Shown in pieces: positions 43,226 through 51,827 of a stretch of 64,000 bases of DNA. Made by a program: the position numbers and the translations under genes. Source of the DNA: Salegentibacter holothuriorum (GTDB lineage Bacteria > Bacteroidota > Bacteroidia > Flavobacteriales > Flavobacteriaceae); the NCBI RefSeq assembly GCF_900168045.1, contig NZ_FUYY01000004.1:62001-126000 (forward strand). Direction: 5' to 3'. Every line of letters starts with the position of its first letter. Position 1 is the stretch's first letter. The notes beneath the pieces are model-generated. The model had not been told where the DNA came from. It searched no databases and saw only the letters and a program-made list of their open reading frames with translations.

Positions 43226-43972
43226 ATGAAAAGTAGCTTCTTTTTTATTGTTTTACTCATTTTTTCATCACATTTATTCTCCCAGGAAAGCATAATTCTT
43301 AAAGGAAAAATACTCACCGATTCTATAGAAGCTCCAATCCATATAATAAATATTACAGCAGAAAAAGGAACGGTAACCAAAGCAAATGGAGAATTTTTGG
43401 TAGAGGTGAGGGAGCAGGATCTTTTATTGTTTTCATCGGTGCAGTTTCAGAAGAAAGAAATATTGGTTACTCCACAAATTTTATCTTCCGGAATTTTAGA
43501 AGTCAAATTACAAAAAGACCTTACCGAATTAGACGAAGTAAGGCTGCATCAATTAAGCGGAAACCTAGGAAATGATATTGAGGGAATTGAAACTTTTGAT
43601 CCAAGAATTATTGGCTTTGCTCTTTCAGATAAAGAACCTTTAATTATAGAAGAGCGAAAACTGTTTGCAATTACCAGGCCCGATGACCCTGTAGGAACCC
43701 TTTATGGAATCATTTCGGGGCAAAAAAAAATGTATGAAAAGGCTATTGAAAATAGTAAATTAAGCAAACTTGTTTATAAGGCCAGGGAATTTGTTCCTGA
43801 TGAATTTTATACAGAAACCCTGGAGTTGAAGGGAAACAAGATCATGGATTTTCTCTACTATTGCAGCCTAAAGCCTAATTTCAAACAATTAGTGAATAAA
43901 AATGATCCTTTAGTTTTAATAGAGTTTCTTAAAGAGACGATTACTAAATATAATGAGTTTATTCAGGATTAA
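43226..43972 (+). CDS. Secreted carboxypeptidase-regulatory-like protein, paralog 3 of 4
   Basis: 248 residues, starting directly after the stop of paralog 2. Signal peptide (FFFIVLLIFSSHLFSQ), sandwich with LKGKILTDSIEAPIHIINI, EKGTVTKANGEFLVEV and LLLFSSVQFQKKEILV, then LTELDEVRLHQLSGNLGNDI, a long linker and KIMDFLYYCSLKPNFKQLV. The core is close to paralogs 2 and 4. No catalytic or metal residues are visible. Confidence 0.78.
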   Translation: MKSSFFFIVLLIFSSHLFSQESIILKGKILTDSIEAPIHIINITAEKGTVTKANGEFLVEVREQDLLLFSSVQFQKKEILVTPQILSSGILEVKLQKDLTELDEVRLHQLSGNLGNDIEGIETFDPRIIGFALSDKEPLIIEERKLFAITRPDDPVGTLYGIISGQKKMYEKAIENSKLSKLVYKAREFVPDEFYTETLELKGNKIMDFLYYCSLKPNFKQLVNKNDPLVLIEFLKETITKYNEFIQD

Positions 43973-44723
43973 TTTTATAATTCTATTAGCGGTTCTACTG
44001 CTAATTTGGAGTAAAGGCTTTTCACAGGAGAAAGAGATATTATCTGGTAAAATTATAACTGAAGAATCTTTAAATTCCCCGGTACACATTATAAATATTA
44101 GTCGAAAAAAAGGCGGAGTGAGTGAACTTTCGGGGCGTTTTTCAATTGAAGTTAGTGTGGGTGATACTCTTGTCTTTTCTTCGGTTCAATATAAAAAGGA
44201 AAAGATTGTAGTAAATCGGGAAATCCTTCAGCTAAAAAATTATAGAATTAAACTGATAGAAGATCTCACCGAATTAGAGGAAGTGAAACTTCATAAACTA
44301 TCCGGAAACCTGGCCAAAGATATTTCAGGAATTGAGACTTTTAATAAATTCGATTTAAATGCTACCATGGCGAGGAAACCGCCCCCAACGCAACTGGAAA
44401 GGCAAACCTATACTGCTACTACTGGGCCGGGTGGAGGAATTCCTTTAGATCCTATTCTGAATAAATTAAACGGGACTTTAGATAAATTGGAAAAAAGAAA
44501 AGAAAATGCCGATTTAAAATTTCAGGTAGAACAAGCAGTTTATCTAATTTCTGAAAAAACCTTTACCATAGACTTTGAGATTCCGGAAAGCGAGATAATG
44601 AATTTTGCGTATTATTGTGCGGAAAACTATGATTTAGAAAATTTACTGGATAATCTTTTAGAATTATACGAGTTTTTTCAATCTAAAGCTGAAGACTATA
44701 AGGCATTGAAGGTTTTGGACTGA
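43953..44723 (+). CDS. Secreted carboxypeptidase-regulatory-like protein, paralog 4 of 4
   Basis: 256 residues; overlaps paralog 3 by 20 bp. Signal peptide region LFRINFIILLAVLLLIWSKG (cleavage FSQ). Sandwich with LSGKIITEESLNSPVHIINI, GDTLVFSSVQYKKEKIVV, then LTELEEVKLHKLSGNLAKDISG. The linker carries a Gly/Pro stretch (TTGPGGGIPLDP). The helical end reads EIMNFAYYCAENYDLENLL. Last of the array; DUF6702 follows 26 bp later. Confidence 0.78.
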   Translation: MSLFRINFIILLAVLLLIWSKGFSQEKEILSGKIITEESLNSPVHIINISRKKGGVSELSGRFSIEVSVGDTLVFSSVQYKKEKIVVNREILQLKNYRIKLIEDLTELEEVKLHKLSGNLAKDISGIETFNKFDLNATMARKPPPTQLERQTYTATTGPGGGIPLDPILNKLNGTLDKLEKRKENADLKFQVEQAVYLISEKTFTIDFEIPESEIMNFAYYCAENYDLENLLDNLLELYEFFQSKAEDYKALKVLD

Positions 44724-44749
44724 AATTTGCAATCATATTGGAAAAATTA

Positions 44750-45253
44750 ATGAGAAAAATAAGCCTAATTCTGGCCAGCTTTTTTTTGCTTTCAGGTTTC
44801 AAATCTGGGGCGCATGAGTTTTATTTAAGCGTTACTGAGATTGAATACAATAATGAAAAGCAGAGTCTTCAAATTATTACCCGTGTTTTTATAGATGACT
44901 TTGAAGATGTTTTAAACGAACGTTACGGCTCAGATCTTCAGCTTTCTGAGGAAGCGGAAGAAGGTGAGGTTGCCGAAAATATTTCAAAATATCTCAAGCA
45001 AAAATTAAGGCTTCAGGTTAATGGCGAAGAACTTCAGCTAAATTATTTAGGAAAAGAATATGATGCCGATCAATTGATACTATATATTGAAGTTGAAAAT
45101 CTAGCTCCTTTCAATAAAATTGAAGTTTCCAATGAGATACTAACCGATCTTTTTGATGATCAAAAAAATGTAGTACACGTAAAAGTAAACGGTAAGACTA
45201 AAAGTTTACTTCTTATGCGAAAACAAGAAACCGAAAAACTTACTTTTCCTTAA
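44750..45253 (+). CDS. DUF6702-family exported protein
   Basis: 167 residues from the ATG at 44750 (signal peptide MRKISLILASFFLLSGFKSG-A, then HEFYLSVTEIEYN). The mature N-terminus AHEFYLSVTEIEYN...QIITRVFIDDFEDVL is the DUF6702 signature. The protein is mainly beta, with the acidic LSEEAEEGEVAENI insertion. Function unknown, but it is common beside M1 peptidase genes in flavobacteria, as here (62 bp upstream). Confidence 0.85.
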   Translation: MRKISLILASFFLLSGFKSGAHEFYLSVTEIEYNNEKQSLQIITRVFIDDFEDVLNERYGSDLQLSEEAEEGEVAENISKYLKQKLRLQVNGEELQLNYLGKEYDADQLILYIEVENLAPFNKIEVSNEILTDLFDDQKNVVHVKVNGKTKSLLLMRKQETEKLTFP

Positions 45254-45315
45254 AATTCAGGGAAAGACTAAGAAAAATATTTATTTTTAGCAATCTTTAA
45301 ATTAAAATAGTATTG

Positions 45316-47625
45316 ATGAATAGATTAAGATTATTAAGCTTCGCTTTAGTGGTTCTTTTTGTAAGCGGTGTTCAGGCTCAGGAATCAGAAGACCAAGAGG
45401 AACAGCCAAAGCAGAAAGGTCATGAAAATAATAACAAGTTTAAGCAACTTTACGAAACCTTCGCAACTCCAAATCAATATAGAACCGGTGCAGGGGCACC
45501 TGGGGAAGCCTACTACCAAAATCAGGCCGACTATAAAATGGAGATTGTTTTAGATGATAAAAACACCCGTTTAGATGGTGAGGCCCAGGTGACTTATTAT
45601 AATAATTCTCCCGATAAATTAGAATATTTATGGGTGCAGCTAGATCAAAATATACGAAAAAAAGATGCACCAACTATAGATCAAAATCCTAGTTCAATGA
45701 GATCTGTGGCTACACCACAGCGGTTTGTAAACGAGCATATGGAAGAATCATTTGATGGTGGTTTCAATATTATAGATTTAACGCATGATGGAGATAAACT
45801 AAATTACATCATCAATCAAACGATGTTAAGAATAGATTTAGAAGAGGCTTTAGAGCCTGGTGAATCTTTTGAATTTGAAATGAAGTGGTGGTACAATATC
45901 AACAACCATATTACCGATAGAGCAAGAAGCGGATACGAGCATTTTCCTAAAGATGGAAATAATGCTTACGTAATTGCTCAATTCTTTCCAAGAATGGCAG
46001 TCTACAACGATGTTGAAGGCTGGCAAAATATGCAGTTTTGGGGAAGTGGTGAGTTTGCCCTTCCTTTTGGAAACTACGAAGTAGATATTACTGTTCCTGC
46101 AGATCATATTATGGAAGCTACAGGAGAACTTCAAAACCGTGATGAAGTTTACACTAAAGAAATGATGCGCCGCTACAAGCAGGCCAAAAAATCTTATGAC
46201 GAACCCGTAATTGTTAGAACCCAGGCAGAGGCTGAAGAGGCAGAAAAGTCTTTTTCTAACAAAACTAAAACCTGGAAATATAAAGCCGATATGGTGAGGG
46301 ATTTTGGATTTTCTACTTCAAGAAAGTTCATTCTTGATATGATGGCTACCGATATAGATGGCAAAGATGTTATGGCGGTTTCTCTTTATCCCAAAGAAGG
46401 AAATCCGCTTTGGGAAGAGTGGTCTACAAAAGCCGTAGCCAGTACTTTAAAATCTTACTCTAAACAAACTTTTCAATATCCATATCATAAAGCGGTTTCG
46501 GTTCACGCAAGAAACCAGGGAATGGAATATCCAATGATCTGTTGGAATTATGGTCGTCCAGATGAAGACGGAACATATTCTGATAGAACAAAGTTTGGGA
46601 TGATAAGTGTAATTATTCACGAAATTGGGCATAACTTTTTCCCAATGATTGTTAACAGTGATGAACGCCAATGGGGTTGGATGGATGAGGGTTTAAATAC
46701 CTTTAGCCAGTATCTTGCAGAGCAGGAGTTTGGAGAAAAATATCCGAAAGCTATTGGGACTTTAGAGCAATATCCCTCTAGAAGAGGTATTCCTTCTAAA
46801 ATTGTTCCTTATATGAGAGGCAATCAAAAGTATATTGCTCCAATAATGTCTAATCCAGAGAATGTATACCAGTTAGGAAACAATGCTTATGGAAAACCTG
46901 CAACGGCTCTAAATATTTTGAGAGAGACCGTAATGGGCCACGAGCTTTTTGACCACGCTTATAAAACTTTTGCCCATCGTTGGATGTTTAAACACCCAAC
47001 TCCTGAAGATTTCTTCAGAACAATGGAAGATGCATCAGCGGTAGATTTAGACTGGTTTTGGAGAGGATGGTTCTATACTACGCAAAATGTAGATATGGGA
47101 ATTAAGGAAGTACAAAAGCTTTATGTAACAGATAATGTAACTCAGGAAGGAAAGGAGTTCTTAGAACGTTACGGTGCAGATCCGGAAGAGATAGATGCGG
47201 TTTATGTAATTAATGAAGAGAGCGAAGAGTTTGACCAAAGTTCAAAAGGAAAATCGGTTTTAGACAACTCACCTACTATTAAGGAGTACGTGATGGACAA
47301 CTTTTCTGAGGCTGAAAGAGCTAAGTTGAAAGACCCTAAATATTTCTATCAGGTTACTTTTGAAAAACCCGGTGGAATTCCAATGCCTTTAATTGTACAA
47401 TTCACTTACGCTGATGGCTCTACCGAGTTGAAGAGGTATCCGGTTCAACTATGGAGAATGAATGATGAGGCGGTTACCAAGGCTATTGCCAGTGATAAAG
47501 AAATCATTAAAATGGTGGTAGATCCTAATCTTGAAACAGCAGATATTGACGTAAGCAACAATATCTGGCCTAAGGAGAAGACTACCAGTAAATTTGAAGA
47601 ATTCAAGGAGAATCTTGCGAACTAA
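45316..47625 (+). CDS. M1 family zinc aminopeptidase, exported
   Basis: 769 residues with signal peptide ending VQAQ. Zinc motif HEIGH (His435, His439) and Glu458 in WMDEGL, exactly 18 residues after His439, the HExxHx18E pattern. The upstream motif AVHARNQGMEYPMICWN carries the substrate-binding GMEYP (GxMEN-like). The N-terminal beta saddle (60-280) and C-terminal helical region complete the M1 layout. It removes N-terminal residues from peptides in the periplasm or outside. Ends in the 47634 terminator. Confidence 0.95.
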   Translation: MNRLRLLSFALVVLFVSGVQAQESEDQEEQPKQKGHENNNKFKQLYETFATPNQYRTGAGAPGEAYYQNQADYKMEIVLDDKNTRLDGEAQVTYYNNSPDKLEYLWVQLDQNIRKKDAPTIDQNPSSMRSVATPQRFVNEHMEESFDGGFNIIDLTHDGDKLNYIINQTMLRIDLEEALEPGESFEFEMKWWYNINNHITDRARSGYEHFPKDGNNAYVIAQFFPRMAVYNDVEGWQNMQFWGSGEFALPFGNYEVDITVPADHIMEATGELQNRDEVYTKEMMRRYKQAKKSYDEPVIVRTQAEAEEAEKSFSNKTKTWKYKADMVRDFGFSTSRKFILDMMATDIDGKDVMAVSLYPKEGNPLWEEWSTKAVASTLKSYSKQTFQYPYHKAVSVHARNQGMEYPMICWNYGRPDEDGTYSDRTKFGMISVIIHEIGHNFFPMIVNSDERQWGWMDEGLNTFSQYLAEQEFGEKYPKAIGTLEQYPSRRGIPSKIVPYMRGNQKYIAPIMSNPENVYQLGNNAYGKPATALNILRETVMGHELFDHAYKTFAHRWMFKHPTPEDFFRTMEDASAVDLDWFWRGWFYTTQNVDMGIKEVQKLYVTDNVTQEGKEFLERYGADPEEIDAVYVINEESEEFDQSSKGKSVLDNSPTIKEYVMDNFSEAERAKLKDPKYFYQVTFEKPGGIPMPLIVQFTYADGSTELKRYPVQLWRMNDEAVTKAIASDKEIIKMVVDPNLETADIDVSNNIWPKEKTTSKFEEFKENLAN

Positions 47626-47633
47626 AAAATTTT

Positions 47634-47664
47634 TAAGCCGACTTTAACGAGTCGGCTTTTTTTA
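47634..47664 (+). terminator. Terminator after the M1 peptidase gene
   Basis: AAGCCGACT / AGTCGGCTT stem with a TTTTTTT tail. Confidence 0.88.
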
Positions 47665-47695
47665 TGCTTAAATTTGTGTCTATATTTGTTTTGCT

Positions 47696-47977
47696 ATGAA
47701 CATCATACCCCTTTTTATTAGTGGTGCCGAGATTGCCTTTATCCTTTTTATTTTGGTAATGGTTTTTGGTGCCGATAAAATTCCTGATATCGCCCGCGGA
47801 ATGGGTAAAGGAATGAAAATGCTTAGAAATGCGTCTAACGACATCAAAACTGAAATTCAAAAAAGTGCCGATAAGCAAGGAATAAATACCGATATTTCTA
47901 AAGATGTTAAAGGCGAGATCGATAAAGTGAAAGAGGATATTGATGAAATTACCGGATCAGTAAAGCGTAGATTTTAA
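47696..47977 (+). CDS. tatA: Twin-arginine translocase subunit TatA/E
   Basis: 93 residues. One short N-terminal helix (IPLFISGAEIAFILFILVMVFG), hinge and amphipathic helix (ADKIPDIARGMGKGMKMLRN), then a charged tail. The FG-x-K-x-x-D pattern of TatA is present (FGADKIPD). TatA lines the channel for folded protein export; TatC is not in the window. A TATATTTG -7 element (47681-47688) lies only 8 bp before the ATG. Confidence 0.92.
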   Translation: MNIIPLFISGAEIAFILFILVMVFGADKIPDIARGMGKGMKMLRNASNDIKTEIQKSADKQGINTDISKDVKGEIDKVKEDIDEITGSVKRRF

Positions 47978-47986
47978 TCAATTTTT

Positions 47987-48544
47987 ATGTTAGAACAGCT
48001 AGAACAATGGGATAGGGAGCTGTTTATTTATCTCAACGGATTAGGAATTGAATCTTATGATAATTTCTGGATTACCGTGACTACCATCCAAAACTGGATT
48101 CCTCTTTACGTTACTTTTTTTATTCTTTATTTTGTAGCTTTTCACTGGAAAAAAGCACTTTTCACCAGTTTATTTACAATTGCTACAGCCCTTTCTACTT
48201 ACGGCTTTACCAACATAGTTAAAAACTTTTTTTTGCGGCTTAGGCCAAATAACCAGCCTGAAATTGCCGATATCATTAGAATTTTACAAACACCAGATAA
48301 TTATAGCTTTTTCTCTGGTCATTCAGCGGTTTCTGCAGCCGCAGCCCTATTTTTAATTCTTGCTTTAAAACATAAATATCCCTGGATTTGGGTGGTACTT
48401 ATATGGCCGCTATTATTTATGTTGAGTAGGATTTATGTTGGAGTTCATTACCCGGGAGATGTACTGGTTGGCGCAGCTGTAGGAATTATTTTTGCAATTA
48501 TTTTTTTTATGCTCTACCAACGTTCCGGGAAACGTTTTATTTAA
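47987..48544 (+). CDS. PAP2-family phosphatase, second copy
   Basis: 185 residues. Motifs: KNFFLRLRP, FFSGHSA (here with the usual Gly, unlike the copy at 21897), and SRIYVGVHYPGD. Six helices. Similar to the first in length and order, with the same short leading sequence (D-x-x-LFI-x-LN), so they are old paralogs. 9 bp after tatA. The 3' end overlaps the convergent O-methyltransferase by 8 bp. Confidence 0.93.
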   Translation: MLEQLEQWDRELFIYLNGLGIESYDNFWITVTTIQNWIPLYVTFFILYFVAFHWKKALFTSLFTIATALSTYGFTNIVKNFFLRLRPNNQPEIADIIRILQTPDNYSFFSGHSAVSAAAALFLILALKHKYPWIWVVLIWPLLFMLSRIYVGVHYPGDVLVGAAVGIIFAIIFFMLYQRSGKRFI

Positions 48545-49178
48545 GCCTACTTAAAGTTAGCCCATCTCGAATTGGTAAAATAACGGTTTCTATTCTCTCG
48601 TCTTCCGCAAGCATCTTATTATATTTTAAAAGTGCCCGTGTAGATTCATCATCGGTTTTAACCGGCTTCACCACTTTGCCACTCCATAAAACATTGTCTG
48701 ATAATATAACGCCTCCGGGATTCATTTTCTCAATGATCAAGTTGAAATAAGCAGGGTAATTTGGTTTATCGGCATCAATAAATACCAGGTCAAATTTTGA
48801 ATTGATTTTTGGGATTATCTCTCTCGCATCCCCAATATATTGCTTAATCTGATTTTTGTATTCTGAAGCCTCGAAATATTTCTGCTGAAAATCGTATAAT
48901 TCTTCATTGATATCTATGGTGTGCAATAATCCATTTTCAGCTAAACCTTCGGCCAGGCATAATGCCGAGTAACCGGTATAAGTGCCAATTTCTAAAATAC
49001 TTTTTGGAGCTATTATTTTTGAAAGTAAGCTCAAAATCCTACCCTGATAGTTGCCACTTAACATTCTGGGCTGTAATACTTTTTGATTAGTTTCCCGGTT
49101 TAGTTTTGTTAAAAATTCTGGTTCTTTAGCTGAATGTTCTAAAATATAGTCATCTATCGTTTCAGGTAAAAAATGCAT
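48537..49178 (-). CDS. SAM-dependent O-methyltransferase (catechol-type)
   Basis: 213 residues. Motif I is ILEIGTYTGYSALCLAEGL; the metal ligands are at DLVFIDADKPNYPAYF and LSDNVLWSGKV (Asp and Asn). The family (methyltransf_3) puts methyl groups on catechols or related hydroxyls with a divalent ion. Substrate unknown; a siderophore, quinone or secondary metabolite is possible. Transcribed alone. Confidence 0.9.
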   Translation of the reverse strand: MHFLPETIDDYILEHSAKEPEFLTKLNRETNQKVLQPRMLSGNYQGRILSLLSKIIAPKSILEIGTYTGYSALCLAEGLAENGLLHTIDINEELYDFQQKYFEASEYKNQIKQYIGDAREIIPKINSKFDLVFIDADKPNYPAYFNLIIEKMNPGGVILSDNVLWSGKVVKPVKTDDESTRALLKYNKMLAEDERIETVILPIRDGLTLSRLK

Positions 49179-49298
49179 TGGTTCTATTTTTGTTCAAATT
49201 TAGAGAAATTATTGATTCTGCAACTTGTATTATACTTCCTCTTTTCGTGTAAAAGCCCGCTTTTAGAATAGCTTGTAACTATTTTTTAAATTGTATTT

Positions 49299-49396
49299 TT
49301 ACTCGATAATCGAGATTAAATGCTCCGAGGCTTGCCTCGAAATCAAATTATATTTTCCAATAATAATGCTTCGTGAGCTTGCTCCGAAGTTGTTTA
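49299..49396 (-). repeat. Interspersed palindromic repeat, copy C (98 bp)
   Basis: Reverse complement is 97% like copy B (18680-18777): 3 differences in 98. It contains the same three hairpins. It lies 36 bp before the kynU start codon, in the opposite orientation to the gene. Confidence 0.9.
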
Positions 49397-49432
49397 CTTG
49401 ATAACTTAAATTTTAAATCTTTAAGATTGAAA

Positions 49433-50728
49433 ATGAAACCACACATGCAGTTTAAAAATACCCTAGAATTTGCCAGAGAACTCGATGCCGAAGACAAATT
49501 ATCATCTTACCGAGATCAATTTATTTTTCCACAGCACGAAGGTGAAAATGTAATCTACTTCACCGGAAATTCACTGGGTCTTCAACCAAAATCAGCTAAA
49601 AAATATGTAGACGAGATTATGACCGATTGGGCGAATCTTGCTGTAGAAGGTCATTTTTATGCCGAAAAACCCTGGTGGGATTACCACGAACGTTTTTCGG
49701 CAAAACTGGCTAAAGTAGTAGGAGCAAAACCTGCTGAAGTTACGGTAATGAATACACTTACGGTAAATTTGCACTTATTAATGGTTTCCTTTTATAGACC
49801 TAAAGGAAAACGCTACAAGATTATTTGTGAGGAAAAAGCTTTTCCCAGCGACCAGTATATGATTTCCAGTCAGGTGCGTTTTCACGGTTACGATCCAGAG
49901 GATGCTATCGTGGAAATTAAAAGACGCGAAGGAGAAAATAATTTTAGGACCGAAGATATTTTTGCGAAAATAAAAGAAGTAGGCGAGGAGTGTGCTTTGG
50001 TGCTTATTGGAGGAGTGAATTATTATACTGGCCAGGTTCTTGAAATGGAAACAATTACCAAAGCAGGCCACGATATAGGCGCTTTTGTAGGCTGGGATCT
50101 TGCCCACGCAGCAGGAAATATTGAATTAAACCTAAGCGAATGGAATGTAGATTTTGCTGCCTGGTGTAGCTACAAATATATGAATAGCGGTCCCGGAAAT
50201 GCTTCTGGATGTTTTATAAATGAAAAATATCATAACCAAAAAGATATTCCTCGCTTTGAAGGTTGGTGGGGCCATAGCAAAGAACGAAGATTTTTAATGG
50301 AACCCGAATTTCAGCCTGAAGACGGTGCCGATGCCTGGCAAATCTCTAATGCTCCTGTATTAGCTTTAGCACCTTATTTAGCTTCCCTGGAAATGTTTGA
50401 GGAAGTAGGGATGCCCGCTTTAATAGAAAAACGAAATAGAATTGTAGCTTATCTCGAGTTTGTTTTACACGAGATTGATAAGGAAGTTGATAGCAGTTTT
50501 GAAATTATCACTCCGGCAAAACAGGAGGAAAGAGGTACGCAACTTTCTGTGTTTTTACATGGAGAAGGTAGGGAGTTATTCAATTATTTAATGAAAAACG
50601 GCGTGATCACCGATTGGCGGGAACCCAATGTAATTCGATTGGCTCCGGCTCCTTTTTATTGTTCTTTTGAAGATATGTTTCAATTTGGGCAAATTCTTAA
50701 GAAGGGGATTTTAGAAAAATCTAAATAA
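49433..50728 (+). CDS. kynU: Kynureninase
   Basis: 431 residues, fold type I PLP enzyme. Key segments: YFTGNSLGLQPKSAK, PWWDYHERFSAKLA, FVGWDLAHAAGN and the PLP lysine, Lys248, in FAAWCSYKYMNSGPG. It splits kynurenine or 3-hydroxykynurenine to (hydroxy)anthranilate and alanine. Start at 49433 or 49445; the MQFKN start is as likely. It pairs with the kynurenine 3-monooxygenase encoded at 59150 in the kynurenine pathway. Its leader contains repeat copy C. Confidence 0.96.
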   Translation: MKPHMQFKNTLEFARELDAEDKLSSYRDQFIFPQHEGENVIYFTGNSLGLQPKSAKKYVDEIMTDWANLAVEGHFYAEKPWWDYHERFSAKLAKVVGAKPAEVTVMNTLTVNLHLLMVSFYRPKGKRYKIICEEKAFPSDQYMISSQVRFHGYDPEDAIVEIKRREGENNFRTEDIFAKIKEVGEECALVLIGGVNYYTGQVLEMETITKAGHDIGAFVGWDLAHAAGNIELNLSEWNVDFAAWCSYKYMNSGPGNASGCFINEKYHNQKDIPRFEGWWGHSKERRFLMEPEFQPEDGADAWQISNAPVLALAPYLASLEMFEEVGMPALIEKRNRIVAYLEFVLHEIDKEVDSSFEIITPAKQEERGTQLSVFLHGEGRELFNYLMKNGVITDWREPNVIRLAPAPFYCSFEDMFQFGQILKKGILEKSK

Positions 50729-50757
50729 AAATAAATGCTTAACTAATTTAAAATCAA

Positions 50758-51684
50758 ATGAAAAAGATATTAGCTTTTTGTTTGTGGATGGTTTCAGTAA
50801 CAGGTTTTTCCCAAAACACTGAAAGAGATCTAGAACTTCAACAGAAATTGGAGGCGCTAATTGATGATTTTAAAGGTGAGGTAGGTATTTATGTGAAAAA
50901 TTTGGAAACAGGCAAAGAAGTCGCTATAAATGCCGATACCATTTTTCCAACGGCAAGTATCGTGAAAGTGCCAATTCTAGTCAAGATTTTTGATAAAATT
51001 GAAAAGGGAGATTTAAACTACAATGATACCCTGGTTTATTCTTCAGATCGTATTTACGGTGGTTCCGGGTTGATGCAGTTTTATAAAGATAGTACTAGAA
51101 CAGATTTGAGAACGCTGGTTGCTTTAATGATTAGCTATAGCGATAATGTTACGTCTTTATGGAACCAGGAGCTTGCCGGGGGCGGAGAATCTATTAATAA
51201 GTTAATGGCTGAACTTGGCCTGGAGCATACCCGCGTAAATTCCAGAACTGATGGCCGGGAAAAGAATTGGGAGAAATACGGTTGGGGACAAACCACGCCT
51301 CGTGAAATGGCTTCAATTTTAGTTGAAATACGAAATCGTGAATTAATTAGTCCTGCAGCAAGTGACGAGATGTATAGGTTGCTGGGTAATTCTTTTTACC
51401 AGGACTATGCTTTGTCACAAGTACCTCCTTATGTACAGGCAGCTGCTAAACAGGGAATGGTAAATAGATCCCGATCTGAGCTTTTTATGGTAAATGCAGC
51501 TTCCGGGGATTATGTGTGTTATATAGCAACAAAAAATAATAAAGATGAATCCTGGGAAGATGATAATGAGGCCTGGGAATTACAACGGGAAATTTCTGCC
51601 TTGCTTTGGAAATACTTTGAACCAAACTCTGATTGGCAACCTGCGGAAGGAGCTAAAGAAATTTTGAGCGGGTTAAAATACTAG
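50758..51684 (+). CDS. Exported class A beta-lactamase-like serine hydrolase
   Basis: 308 residues with a signal peptide (SVTGFSQ). Class A motifs: S67-I-V-K70, S128-D-N130, and Glu168 in TDGREKNW at the position of Glu166. The third-strand motif is K231-Q-G instead of KTG, and the Asn170 position is Glu. So the catalytic set is mostly kept, but the KTG change and the shortened omega loop make substrate range uncertain. It could be a peptidase or a narrow beta-lactamase. 29 bp after kynU. Confidence 0.85.
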   Translation: MKKILAFCLWMVSVTGFSQNTERDLELQQKLEALIDDFKGEVGIYVKNLETGKEVAINADTIFPTASIVKVPILVKIFDKIEKGDLNYNDTLVYSSDRIYGGSGLMQFYKDSTRTDLRTLVALMISYSDNVTSLWNQELAGGGESINKLMAELGLEHTRVNSRTDGREKNWEKYGWGQTTPREMASILVEIRNRELISPAASDEMYRLLGNSFYQDYALSQVPPYVQAAAKQGMVNRSRSELFMVNAASGDYVCYIATKNNKDESWEDDNEAWELQREISALLWKYFEPNSDWQPAEGAKEILSGLKY

Positions 51685-51765
51685 TAGCTTCAGATGATTT
51701 TGGAAGCTGTGAGTTCAACTAAATTGTTTAAACATCAACTAAATACACTCATACTAATAATTAAA

Positions 51766-51804
51766 AAGCCACTAATTCATTAAAATTTAGTGAATTTGTG
51801 GCTT
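51766..51804. terminator. Bidirectional terminator
   Basis: AAGCCAC(t)AATTCA / TGAATT(t)GTGGCTT, with A-run and T-run; lies between two convergent genes. Confidence 0.8.
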
Positions 51805-51827
51805 AATAATATATTCAAAGTTTAAAA

